This document shows positions 1 through 8,781 of a stretch of 64,000 bases of DNA, in pieces. The stretch's first letter is position 1, and every line of letters begins with the position of its first letter. The notes under the pieces are model-generated. The model saw only the letters and a program-made list of their open reading frames with translations, was not told the DNA's origin and did not search any database. The position numbers were made by a program, and so were the translations under genes. The stretch comes from Aldehydirespirator sp965200005 (GTDB lineage Bacteria; Actinomycetota; Acidimicrobiia; Acidimicrobiales; Aldehydirespiratoraceae): the NCBI GenBank assembly GCA_965200005.1, contig OZ241331.1, positions 868,001 through 932,000 on the forward strand, given 5' to 3'.

Positions 1-22
1 TAGGGCACAATCGAGTGAACCA

Positions 23-1690
23 CTAGCCGATAACTCTACGTACACGACGGAACCGCTCGATTAGTGCGGCGGTCGCGGGATCAAGGCTTGACTCTGAAGC
101 CGATGCATCGCCACGCATGTCTTTCCCAATTCGCAATGCCAGAGTCTTGCCATGCTCAACAGCAGGCTGATCGAAACTGTTGATCCCCCACATGAACCCT
201 TGCACGATGACCTGGTGCTCATATAGCGCGATCAGCTGACCTAACACTGACGGTGTAAGTCGTCTCGCAATGATGACAGTTGAGGGACGGTTCCCCGGCA
301 AGACACCGTGCGCGTTGTAACCTTTGCGTGGGTGTTTAGACGGTTCACTACCAAAGGCGAGGGCAGCACTCTGTGCAAAGCAGTTCGCAGCTAGCAACTC
401 CTCGCGTTGAGTTGCGTCCGAAATGCTTCTGATGTCATCTCCCGACTGGGCACACACGATGAAGTCCACCGAGACAGTGCTCGTTCCTTGTAACAGCATT
501 TGATGCACCGAGTGCTGGCTGTCGGGCCCACTCAAACCCCACAGCACCGGCGAGGTGTCACAGTCAACCACCTCACCATCAAGGCTGGTTCGCTTGCCGT
601 TGGATTCCATTACGAGTTGCTGAAGGTATGCCGGAAGCAGTCGTAGCCGTTGCGAATAGGGGATTACGGCATGTGATGTGACACCCCAGAAGTTGCGATT
701 CCACAAGCCAATCAATCCCAACAAGATCGGCAGGTTTTGTGTACTAGGAGTCTGAGCGAAGTGGCTGTCTACGCTGCGCATTCCGGCCAACATCTCAGTG
801 AAAGCCTTCTCACTGGTCGCCAGCATCACCGAAAGGCCAGCAGGTGAAGCGAGCGAGAACCGACCCCCCACCCAGTCCCACATCTTCAACACAGCATTGG
901 GGGCAACACCAAACTTGACGGCAGCATCCCGGTTAGCTGTGACAGCAATAAAATGCCGAGACACATCCGGATCAAGCGTCCTAAACAAGTCCGGCAACGT
1001 CGAGATCAACCACTCGCGTGCCCAGCGAGCATTCGTGAGGGTCTCGACTGTCGTGAAACTCTTGGAGACGACCACAAACAGCGTCGTCTCCGGGTCTAGG
1101 TCAGCCGTTGCATCGGCAACGGCGCTCGGGTCAATACTCGAGAGGAACCTGCAGGAGACTGCCGGATGGCGAGACTCTTTGAGCGCCTCACATGCGAGAC
1201 GAGGGCCGAGATCCGAACCGCCAATCCCGAGATTCACAACAGTACGGATCGGCTTGCCAGTGGAACCGACTAACTCGCCGGCATGCAATCGTTCACAGAT
1301 GGTCACCATTTTCTGGAACTCTTGATGTGCTGCTGCACTGGCATCGCCAGACTTGCCAGACATTGATCGGTCGGTGTGGCGTAGTGCGGTGTGTAAGGCG
1401 CGCCGATTCTCTGTGACGTTCACTCGCTCACCAGCAAGCATCGCTGAGATCCGCTCCCGCAACTGTGCTCGCCTTGCCAAGCCAAACAGCAGCGACAAAG
1501 TGTCATCAGTTACGAGATGCTTCGAGAAGTCCACATCTAGATCACCGATAGCGCCACGGAAACGACTCGGACGCTCGGAATTAGCCTCGAAGAGATCCGC
1601 TATAGAGGTGTGACGAAGTTCCTGTTGATGCTTAACGAGCGCAGCCCACTGCGCGGTGCTTGAGATGTCAGCTGAGCTGTTGTGGATCAG
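23..1690 (-). CDS. pgi: Glucose-6-phosphate isomerase
   Basis: Interconverts glucose 6-phosphate and fructose 6-phosphate in the cytoplasm (glycolysis/gluconeogenesis). The sequence has the phosphosugar-binding SKSFTT segment, the MESNGKR active-site segment and the late EHGK motif with the catalytic lysine. The first ordinary start is a GTG at 1534, giving 503 aa. Upstream of it the same frame stays open and encodes residues that look like the usual Pgi N-terminus (QWAAL, SIADLF, SRF), back to the stop codon of the upstream cytochrome gene at 1697-1699. No ATG, GTG or TTG occurs in that stretch. I chose the CTG at 1688-1690, giving about 555 aa, near the usual length of about 550. Identity is secure; the start is not. 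Confidence 0.93.
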   Translation of the reverse strand: MIHNSSADISSTAQWAALVKHQQELRHTSIADLFEANSERPSRFRGAIGDLDVDFSKHLVTDDTLSLLFGLARRAQLRERISAMLAGERVNVTENRRALHTALRHTDRSMSGKSGDASAAAHQEFQKMVTICERLHAGELVGSTGKPIRTVVNLGIGGSDLGPRLACEALKESRHPAVSCRFLSSIDPSAVADATADLDPETTLFVVVSKSFTTVETLTNARWAREWLISTLPDLFRTLDPDVSRHFIAVTANRDAAVKFGVAPNAVLKMWDWVGGRFSLASPAGLSVMLATSEKAFTEMLAGMRSVDSHFAQTPSTQNLPILLGLIGLWNRNFWGVTSHAVIPYSQRLRLLPAYLQQLVMESNGKRTSLDGEVVDCDTSPVLWGLSGPDSQHSVHQMLLQGTSTVSVDFIVCAQSGDDIRSISDATQREELLAANCFAQSAALAFGSEPSKHPRKGYNAHGVLPGNRPSTVIIARRLTPSVLGQLIALYEHQVIVQGFMWGINSFDQPAVEHGKTLALRIGKDMRGDASASESSLDPATAALIERFRRVRRVIG

Positions 1691-1696
1691 TTGCGC

Positions 1697-2533
1697 TTAC
1701 TCGCTTGCCACGAGTTCAATGCCATGAGCCGTCGCAGATTCCGCTAGCAGTTCGCTGATCTCTTCGGGTGAGCCCGTCTCAAATGTGGGTTGATCTTCAA
1801 CGAGAGCGAGCAGCATCTCTTCTTCAAGTGCTGCCTGTTCGCCTTCAAGCCCGCCATGAGTGACCCGCTCGAAATACACAACCGATGCAAGGTCTTCAAG
1901 GCTCAAGTTCGCAAACCCGCTCATGCCGCTTGCAAAACTGTCAACCTCACGCTGACCATCTGGACGATCAGGATCGCCGTAGCGATCAATCCCAAGGCCC
2001 TTCGTCCCTGCAGTGCCTAGATAAACCCAGGACAAGTGATGCGCAAGACCGTCAAAGTCCGCTTTGGCGGGGAACGTCAACAGAACTTCACCGTTGTTGA
2101 GCGGCCGACCCGTGGCACTGCCCACACCGTCACCACCATGGCAGGAAGCGCAGGTGCTGTACACAGTCGAACCGTGTTCGGCGAGTACGAGTTCCTCACT
2201 AGTGGGGGATTCAAGCATGCCCACATAGAAGATCGCCCAGATTGGCAAGAAGACCATTACCGAAGCTGCCCAGACTGGCATCTTTTTGCGTGCCCTTGCA
2301 GCCGTGATGTAGGGAGCATCGGGCTTCGGTGGCGGCGGTGGGGCTGCCGGAGGAACGGGAAGAGGCGCGGCCCCTGGAGGCAGCGCGGGTGTCGTAGGAG
2401 CTGCTGGGGCTGTGCTCGCCGCGGAACCGGCGGCGGCAGTCTTGTCAGCATCTGAGTCGGGAAGCCCGACACCGGTCAATTCTGCTCGGCGCTGCCGCGA
2501 GCGTTCGAGAAGGTACTCGGGAACCTCGACCAC
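1697..2533 (-). CDS. Membrane-anchored mono-haem c-type cytochrome
   Basis: 278 aa. The N-terminal 85 or so residues are charged, then Pro/Ala-rich and probably cytoplasmic. One transmembrane segment follows (VWAASVMVFLPIWAIFYVG), then an extracytoplasmic class I cytochrome c domain with one CASCH haem-binding motif. GMSGF further on may supply the axial methionine. It should carry electrons at the outer face of the membrane; the partner is not identifiable here. The start is GTG. It lies downstream of soxG on the same strand, separated by 128 nt holding an inverted repeat, and its stop is in frame with pgi. Confidence 0.8.
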   Translation of the reverse strand: MVEVPEYLLERSRQRRAELTGVGLPDSDADKTAAAGSAASTAPAAPTTPALPPGAAPLPVPPAAPPPPPKPDAPYITAARARKKMPVWAASVMVFLPIWAIFYVGMLESPTSEELVLAEHGSTVYSTCASCHGGDGVGSATGRPLNNGEVLLTFPAKADFDGLAHHLSWVYLGTAGTKGLGIDRYGDPDRPDGQREVDSFASGMSGFANLSLEDLASVVYFERVTHGGLEGEQAALEEEMLLALVEDQPTFETGSPEEISELLAESATAHGIELVASE

Positions 2534-2588
2534 TTAGCGTTCTCCAGCGGCGGTTGGGGGCTTACCGGACGCCGGAGGTGAACTCCCC

Positions 2589-2628
2589 GGCACCGAGAGG
2601 ATAGGCGTTCCGCACACGGTTCGGTGCC
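2589..2628. repeat. Inverted repeat between soxG and cytochrome c
   Basis: GGCACCGA at 2589-2596 is exactly complementary to TCGGTGCC at 2621-2628, with a 24-nt spacer. It lies in the 128-nt gap between the end of soxG and the start of the cytochrome gene. It could fold in RNA as a weak terminator of the sox operon or be a regulator site. No T-tract follows. Confidence 0.3.
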
Positions 2629-2661
2629 TCCGGTTGCCGGGACTCGACGCGACCGCCGCGA

Positions 2662-3258
2662 TCACGCCGTGGGCGGTGCCACAAGCAGGTCGAATTCGGC
2701 TCCTGCGTCAATGAGTGCATCGAAGAGGAACTGGCCGAATGAGCGATCACAAAAGATCCAATACGACGGGATGTCACCGTCGTCATCACGCGCAAAGTCG
2801 CAGGTGACCTTTGCTACCGAGGCAGATCCGACTGCGCCATCAGGTGTCATCGAGTCAGAGAAATCGACGCTGCAAACCTTCTCAAGCATCACAGGAGCTG
2901 TGCTGCCCGCCACCCGAAACAGCGCGCGACCATGACTCCAGTCCAACGTTGTTAGGAACGATGTATTGGCGAACTGCTCAAGGCTCGTCACCACCTGACT
3001 GACGCCATCTGGTGTGCCGAAGACGATCCATTCACCTGGTCGTGATCCAAGAATCAAAGCCCCACCAGTACATCTTGAAGCTCCAAAGGAAACACCCAAG
3101 TGTTCTGCCACAGATCCATCGCTTGCGGCGCGCACTAACCATTTGGTGGTCTCGCTTGTGTCAGTGAGAACTAGCGCATCGGGCGGATCGAGTGATTGAG
3201 GATCAACATACGAATACTGCTTGGCAACAGGACTCTCAAAGCCCGGACGTTTAGCCAC
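2662..3258 (-). CDS. soxG: Sarcosine oxidase gamma subunit
   Basis: The smallest-but-one subunit of heterotetrameric sarcosine oxidase, which oxidatively demethylates sarcosine to glycine and passes the methyl carbon to tetrahydrofolate. The protein resembles the GcvT-like gamma family (LGVSFGASR, GEWIVFG, DWSHGRALFRVAG, LDALIDAGAEFDLLV). A longer frame begins at 3318. I prefer the GTG at 3258, which overlaps the soxA stop by 8 nt and yields 198 aa, close to known gamma subunits. Last gene of soxBDAG. Confidence 0.85.
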   Translation of the reverse strand: MAKRPGFESPVAKQYSYVDPQSLDPPDALVLTDTSETTKWLVRAASDGSVAEHLGVSFGASRCTGGALILGSRPGEWIVFGTPDGVSQVVTSLEQFANTSFLTTLDWSHGRALFRVAGSTAPVMLEKVCSVDFSDSMTPDGAVGSASVAKVTCDFARDDDGDIPSYWIFCDRSFGQFLFDALIDAGAEFDLLVAPPTA

Positions 3259-6100
3259 GGAGACGCTCCCCAACGGGATCGAAATGTGCGTGATGGTCAA
3301 TGACTGTCGCCACAACACGTTCGCCAGATGTCAGTAGCACGGTCAGTTTGGTGCCCCCTGCAGCCAGTTCGGGTTCAACTTGACCCAGACATATCGAGCG
3401 ACCCAATGTCGGTGACATCCGTGAAGACGTGATGCGACCAAGTATCTCGTTGGTGTCACCGCGCACAATCTGGCTTGCTTCGGGTGGCACAACGTTGGGG
3501 TCATCTGGTTGTATCGCCACCAGCATTGGCAGCCGACGCTCGCTTGCCCAGGCAAGTTCGGGTTTACCAGTGAAGTCTGGTTTGTCCAACTTGATTAGCG
3601 GGCTGAGCTCGGCGCTCGGTGCAAGCGTCAGACCGTCAGTGTCCTGACCAACGATGAAGTGACCCTTCTCAAGCCGCATAATCCGCTGTGCTTCCAAACC
3701 GAAGGGTGCCACTCCAAGATCTGCACCAGCCTCAAGTAGAGCTTCCCAGACATGTAGGCCGTGGCCCGCCGGAACGTGAATCTCATAAGAGAGTTCACCG
3801 GTGAAGCCGATGCGCCACATGAAGCAGCCCTCAACTTCAGCAACAGTGGCGTTGCGTACCTCCATGTAGCCGAACGCTTCCGGCGACAGATCAACATCGT
3901 AAGCGACTCGCGACACGAGTTCACGGGACTTGGGTCCTGCGACGTTGATGCTCGTGAAAGCCGTGGTTACAGGTGTGACATGAACTTGCCAACTAGGTCG
4001 CTCGGTTTGCAGCCAGTTCTCGATCCACTCCCAAACGGTGGCTGCACCCGAACTTGTGGTTGTCATCAGGTAGTGGTCGTCGGCGAGGTGGCCGGTTACC
4101 CCGTCGTCCAGAACGACTCCGTCTTCGGCACACATCACGCCGTAACGCACCTTGCCGACGGCGAGCTTTGACCACTTATTGGTGTAGAGCAGGTTCAACA
4201 GTTGGGAGATGTCGGGCCCACGAAGATCGAGCTTGCCGAGCGGTGACACGTCAATGAGTCCGACGTTTGTTCGCACGTTGCGGACTTCGCTAGCCGGGTC
4301 ACCGTAGTGATCTGGCCGTATCCATTGCCCCGCGATGATGTTGGTCACCCCATTGGCTTCATGCCACGGCTGAATCGAGGACACTCTGTGCGGCTCAAAG
4401 TTGCGTCCCGCAAGTGCGCCAAGTGTGATTGGCGCATACGGCGGACGCCAGACGGTTGTGCCCACCTCGGCGATGGTCTCGCCACGAGCCTCAGCTATAG
4501 CTGCCACCGTGTTGACAGTTTCAAGCTTGCCCTGACTGGGCCCCATCGTCGCGGTCGTGTAGCGCTTAGCGAGTTCAACTGAGTCGTAACCCTCATACGC
4601 CGCTGCCATTAGATCTTTGGAACTGACATCTTCGGAGAAATCGACTATCCCGTGTGTGTCAGATCGGTACAACTCTGGATGCTCGTCACGGTCCAGCGGC
4701 GAGCGCTCATCTGGCGCCCAGGAAGGTTCGGGACCCTCCGGCGCTCGTGCCCGGGCGGTAGTGGCGTGCAAGCGGTGACTCACCGCAGCCGCGCGTAATG
4801 CAGCTAGACGCCCCGTTGCGGCGCCGTGAGCACGCAAGTCGGCGAGTGAGCCGTCACCGGCAAGCCCGCCTGTCGCCAACACATTGTCAGGTGGACTTGT
4901 GGGGAAGAAACGGGCTGCGTGAGCGTCAAATGAAGGCCGATCACCGGACATATTGAGCAACGAAGTCGGTGCTGTCCAACCCGCCGCTACGACAAGCAAG
5001 TCCGCAGAAACACGAGCACCACCAGCAACTACCGTCTCGACGGCTCGTGCTGGCCCTTCGGTCGAGGTGACCTGCTCTCCTTTGCGGGCATCAACAACAG
5101 CCGCTATTTCCACGCCTGCTGATTCGAGATCCGAAGCAGCAGCATCACCGTCGCTGTTGGCGGTAAACACAACAGCTCGTTCACCCGGCTTGACGCCCCA
5201 GAGATTGATCAACCGCCTTGCTGCGCCCGATGTGATGACTCCAGGTCGGTCATTGCCCGCAAAGATGTAGGGACGTTCGATGAGTCCCGGAGCAACTACC
5301 AACACTTTGACCCGAGCTTTGATGAGGCGTTCCGCCACCGTTGGGTGGCTGCGCTGCACGATGCCGAGCCAGTTGTCTTCGTAGCGACCCGTAACTGTCG
5401 AGTCGACAAGAACTTCAACGCTGGATGATTCAAGGGCAGTGCGAAGTTCTGTCAGTGCTTCTTGATCACTGGAGTCGCTGCTGTAGCGCAGATGCCCGCC
5501 AACGGCCAGTTCGTGTTCAACGAGCAGCACACTTGCTCCGGCTGCATCTGCGGCTAGCGCAGCTTCAATGCCTGCGGGTCCAGCACCTGCGACCACAACG
5601 TCGGGGTGGGTATAACGCTTGTCGTGATATTGCTGGGGTGCGTCCAGATTGACCCTGCCACCAGGGGCAAACGTCGCCAGCACCCGCTCATAGGTAGGCC
5701 ATAGACGTCGCGGCCGCATGAACGTCTTGTAGTAGAAGCCCGCGGACAGGAAACGTCCGGCCAATCGATTTGCTGCCTTGACATCACGCTTTAGGGAAGG
5801 CCAGACGTTTTGTGCCCGGACATCCATGTTTGCCTCAAGCTGACGATTACCCGCACGGACGTTGGGTTCGTCTCCGACCTGAACCATCAGGTTGGGATCC
5901 CAATAATCGGCGGTGAGGATCCCGCGAGGTCGGTGATACTTCATCGAGCGTGAGAACACCTGCTCACCTGCTGCTGCAAGCGCGGAAGCAATAGTGTCGC
6001 CTGCGAATCCAGCAAAGTTCTTGCCATTCCAACGGAATCGCAACCGCCTACTGCGGTCAAGAACCTCGTTGGGTTGCGGAGTAAGCCTGCTCATCGTCAT
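3251..6100 (-). CDS. soxA: Sarcosine oxidase alpha subunit
   Basis: 949 aa. The N-terminus has the 2Fe-2S-ferredoxin-like segment typical of SoxA (FSRSMKYHRPRG at about 49-60). A dinucleotide-binding region follows with GAGPAG at 172-177, for the NAD+/FAD portion. The C-terminal third is the aminomethyltransferase (GcvT-like) domain that binds tetrahydrofolate (GKLDLRGPD, RIMRLEKGHFIVGQDTDGLT). It forms the complex with SoxB, SoxD and SoxG in the cytoplasm. It starts 71 nt after soxD and overlaps soxG. Length and domain order are normal. Confidence 0.95.
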   Translation of the reverse strand: MTMSRLTPQPNEVLDRSRRLRFRWNGKNFAGFAGDTIASALAAAGEQVFSRSMKYHRPRGILTADYWDPNLMVQVGDEPNVRAGNRQLEANMDVRAQNVWPSLKRDVKAANRLAGRFLSAGFYYKTFMRPRRLWPTYERVLATFAPGGRVNLDAPQQYHDKRYTHPDVVVAGAGPAGIEAALAADAAGASVLLVEHELAVGGHLRYSSDSSDQEALTELRTALESSSVEVLVDSTVTGRYEDNWLGIVQRSHPTVAERLIKARVKVLVVAPGLIERPYIFAGNDRPGVITSGAARRLINLWGVKPGERAVVFTANSDGDAAASDLESAGVEIAAVVDARKGEQVTSTEGPARAVETVVAGGARVSADLLVVAAGWTAPTSLLNMSGDRPSFDAHAARFFPTSPPDNVLATGGLAGDGSLADLRAHGAATGRLAALRAAAVSHRLHATTARARAPEGPEPSWAPDERSPLDRDEHPELYRSDTHGIVDFSEDVSSKDLMAAAYEGYDSVELAKRYTTATMGPSQGKLETVNTVAAIAEARGETIAEVGTTVWRPPYAPITLGALAGRNFEPHRVSSIQPWHEANGVTNIIAGQWIRPDHYGDPASEVRNVRTNVGLIDVSPLGKLDLRGPDISQLLNLLYTNKWSKLAVGKVRYGVMCAEDGVVLDDGVTGHLADDHYLMTTTSSGAATVWEWIENWLQTERPSWQVHVTPVTTAFTSINVAGPKSRELVSRVAYDVDLSPEAFGYMEVRNATVAEVEGCFMWRIGFTGELSYEIHVPAGHGLHVWEALLEAGADLGVAPFGLEAQRIMRLEKGHFIVGQDTDGLTLAPSAELSPLIKLDKPDFTGKPELAWASERRLPMLVAIQPDDPNVVPPEASQIVRGDTNEILGRITSSRMSPTLGRSICLGQVEPELAAGGTKLTVLLTSGERVVATVIDHHAHFDPVGERLRG

Positions 6101-6170
6101 GACAGGTCCCCTTGAAATGTGAAGAAAGTCAACTTACACCAGCACACCGCGTCCGCCGTCAAGTCAAGCT

Positions 6171-6431
6171 TCATCGTTTGTCACCCGGCAGCGGTGGGTT
6201 ACGAAACTCGTTGGTGGCGGTGTTGCGTTCCAGTGTGAACCAGCGTCGGCAACCGCTCCGGCAATACCAGGTTTCTCGCATCCAACCCGCAGGGTTGTCG
6301 CGCAGATAGAGGTAGCTGCGCCACTCGTTGGGTGTGGCCGTGTTGGGGTCGGGCCGAGGTCTTGACTCGCCGCTGTATCGCAGGTCAGCCGAGTTGCGTG
6401 GCCCACAGTTAGGACAGGGAACTACAAGCAT
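6171..6431 (-). CDS. soxD: Sarcosine oxidase delta subunit
   Basis: 86 aa small zinc-binding subunit of the heterotetramer. It starts with a CPNCGPRN knuckle and has the paired cysteines of the second half (WYCRSGCRRWF), with the family segments WRSYLYLRDNPAGW and FTLERNTATNE. Its ATG overlaps the soxB stop by one base (TGATG), consistent with translational coupling. Confidence 0.93.
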   Translation of the reverse strand: MLVVPCPNCGPRNSADLRYSGESRPRPDPNTATPNEWRSYLYLRDNPAGWMRETWYCRSGCRRWFTLERNTATNEFRNPPLPGDKR

Positions 6432-7804
6432 CAGTGACCCACCGCCGCAGCGCCCTTCTCGCCTACTAGGACACCATCTGTAAAACGACTCAACGAAAAG
6501 GCTTCAATCAGTTTGGGTGTGCGCCCCGTTGCTACTGCTTCGGCCATCTGTTCACCAGACACTGGGCCAGCCTTGAAACCGTAGGTACCCCAGCCCACAT
6601 CAACCAAGAAACCCTGAACTGGTGTGAAGCCCATAACCGGTGAATAATCCGGCGTCATATCGCATAGTCCGGCCCATTGTCGTAACAGTCTCATCCTTGA
6701 AACACCTGGCATTAGCTCAAGTACATGACCTGCAAGACCCTCGGTGAAGTCAAGAGATCCACGCATCGAGTAAGTGGCAACAGGATCCACTGCAGCGCCA
6801 AATACCAGCTCACCGCGATCGGTCTGACTGACATAAACGTGCAAGGAGCCCGATACAACTACCGTCGGCAGGAACACTTTGACCGGTTCGGTTACGGCAG
6901 CTTGCAGAGGGTGGGTTGTGATCGGCAGGCGCACCCCTGCCATAGCTGAAATCAGCGACGACCAGCCAGCGGTGCAGTTGACAACGACGGGCGCATAGAT
7001 GTCACCTCGGTTTGTTCGAACACCCTTTACACGACCACCCGGGCCTTTACCATCAGGTCCTTCACCTCCCTCACAGAGGATGTCGGTGACCTCGGTTTGC
7101 TGGTGCATCTCGACGCCCATGTGATCGGCGGCGCGTGCATATCCCCACACAACAGCGTCATGGCGAACAACGCCACCCGGCGGGTGATACAGAGCCCCAA
7201 GAATCGGGAAGCGAGGATGATAAGACGTATCAAGACAAGGCGTCAGTTTCTTGATTTCGTCGGGGCCGATCACGCTTGAATTGACACCCTGAAGCTTGTT
7301 GACCTCTGCTCGCCAATGCATCGTGCGAAGTGATCCGTCATTGTGAGCCAGGGTCAGATGACCTCGCTCGGAGAACATGACATTGATATTGAGGTCTGTC
7401 GCCATCGAGTTATAGAGCTGCAATGACCTGTCATAAAAGGCAACGCCGGCCGGCGTAAGATAATTAGATCGCACGATGGCCGTATTGCGACCAGAGCCTC
7501 CGCTCCCGAGATACCCCTTATCGACAACAGCCACATCTGTGATGCCGTGATTACGAGCGAGGTAGTACGCAGTAGCGAGTCCATGTACTCCGCCACCGAT
7601 TACAACTGCGTCATAGCTCCGCTTGAGTTCAACTTCCCGCCAGACTCGTGGCCAGTGGTCGCCCTTGAGCCCGCGCCACGCAAGAGAGGCTGCCGAGTAC
7701 TTTGGAGGGCCACTTCGTATCCGTTGCGCTGATGACGCAGCCTTGCGAGAAACGCGCCCCGCAAACGCTTTGGCACTACCACCTATCCGTCTTGACGATG
7801 CCAT
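6431..7804 (-). CDS. soxB: Sarcosine oxidase beta subunit
   Basis: The FAD/FMN catalytic subunit of sarcosine oxidase. VIGGGVHG at about 68-75 is the Rossmann FAD motif. The RHDAVVWGYAR segment at about 214-224 contains the histidine (His215 here) that binds FMN covalently in characterised heterotetrameric enzymes. At 457 aa it is some 40 residues longer than usual; the excess is a basic, low-complexity N-terminus before SLAWRGLKGDHW, so the true start may be internal. First gene of soxBDAG; the promoter must lie in the 82-nt gap shared with the divergent methyltransferase. No glyA or folate-pathway genes accompany the operon. Confidence 0.93.
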   Translation of the reverse strand: MASSRRIGGSAKAFAGRVSRKAASSAQRIRSGPPKYSAASLAWRGLKGDHWPRVWREVELKRSYDAVVIGGGVHGLATAYYLARNHGITDVAVVDKGYLGSGGSGRNTAIVRSNYLTPAGVAFYDRSLQLYNSMATDLNINVMFSERGHLTLAHNDGSLRTMHWRAEVNKLQGVNSSVIGPDEIKKLTPCLDTSYHPRFPILGALYHPPGGVVRHDAVVWGYARAADHMGVEMHQQTEVTDILCEGGEGPDGKGPGGRVKGVRTNRGDIYAPVVVNCTAGWSSLISAMAGVRLPITTHPLQAAVTEPVKVFLPTVVVSGSLHVYVSQTDRGELVFGAAVDPVATYSMRGSLDFTEGLAGHVLELMPGVSRMRLLRQWAGLCDMTPDYSPVMGFTPVQGFLVDVGWGTYGFKAGPVSGEQMAEAVATGRTPKLIEAFSLSRFTDGVLVGEKGAAAVGH

Positions 7805-7886
7805 TGACAGCCGATGCTAGACCACCTTGACTCTTCGCTAAAGTACCAATTCAAGATAGATTCATATGCAATGAGTATCAATCTGC

Positions 7887-8774
7887 ATGGCGCCGCGATC
7901 AGAGGTTAAGTTGTCACCGGTTGTGCCACGGTCTATGGCAGAGTCTGATTCACAGGTGGCTTTACATGGAGACTGCCTGAACGTAATGGCTGAGAGTCTT
8001 GAAGCCGACTCTGTGAATCTCATCGTTACCTCACCCCCCTATGCGGATCAGCGCAAAAACACCTACGGGGGCATTCACCCAGACAGCTACGTCGATTGGT
8101 GGCTACCAAGAACAGCCGAGATGAAACGGGTGCTGAGACCTGATGGTTCGCTGGTACTCAACATCAAGGAACGTGTGGTCTCCGGGGAACGCCACACCTA
8201 TGTCCTTGAGTTGATCCTGGCGATGCGACGCCAGGGTTGGCTCTGGACCGAAGAGTATGTGTGGCACAAGAAGAACTGTTATCCGGGTAAGTGGCCTAAC
8301 CGATTCCGCGATGCTTGGGAACGTCTCCTGCACTTCAATCTCAACCGCAAGTTCGCGATGTATCAGCGAGAAGTCATGGTGCCGATGGGAGACTGGCGCC
8401 ACAAGCGTCTGGCCAAGCTAAGCGAAACCGACCAAACCCGCGATGAATCTCGGGTTGGATCGGGGTTTGGCAAGAACGTTTCCAATTGGGTAGGGCGTGA
8501 CCTCGCCTACCCAACCAACGTGTTACATCTCGCCACGGAATGCACCAATCGTGCCCACAGCGCGGCATTCCCAGAAGCACTGCCTACGTGGTTCATCAAA
8601 CTGTTCACCCGACCTGCAGATGTTGTACTTGATCCCTTTATGGGATCTGGAACGACACTGTTCGCCGCGCGAACCCTAGAGCGGTCTGCCATCGGCATAG
8701 ACACAGACCCCGACTACTGCCGAGTCGTCAACCAGGAACTTGAGCGGTTGAGCCAACTCGAACAACTCAACTGA
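7887..8774 (+). CDS. Solitary beta-class site-specific DNA methyltransferase
   Basis: 295 aa. Motif IV TSPPY (about residue 49) comes before the AdoMet-binding motif I (DPFMGSGTT, about 251-259), the order of beta-class enzymes. The SPPY form favours N4-cytosine over N6-adenine methylation, though the distinction is not certain. LRPDGSLVLNIK and the C-terminal ERSAIGIDTDPDYC fit the family. A start at 7935 is also possible. No restriction endonuclease lies beside it (soxB on one side, LysR on the other), so it looks like an orphan regulatory or protective methylase. The target site cannot be read from the sequence. Confidence 0.88.
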   Translation: MAPRSEVKLSPVVPRSMAESDSQVALHGDCLNVMAESLEADSVNLIVTSPPYADQRKNTYGGIHPDSYVDWWLPRTAEMKRVLRPDGSLVLNIKERVVSGERHTYVLELILAMRRQGWLWTEEYVWHKKNCYPGKWPNRFRDAWERLLHFNLNRKFAMYQREVMVPMGDWRHKRLAKLSETDQTRDESRVGSGFGKNVSNWVGRDLAYPTNVLHLATECTNRAHSAAFPEALPTWFIKLFTRPADVVLDPFMGSGTTLFAARTLERSAIGIDTDPDYCRVVNQELERLSQLEQLN

Positions 8775-8781
8775 CGAGCCT

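Noticed and set aside
798..1325. Plus-strand open frame of 175 codons
   Set aside because: Lies wholly inside pgi on the other strand and has no family features; a shadow frame.
7805..7886. Riboswitch upstream of the sarcosine oxidase operon
   Set aside because: The gap is only 82 nt, shared with a divergent gene, and shows no tandem glycine-riboswitch-like structure.
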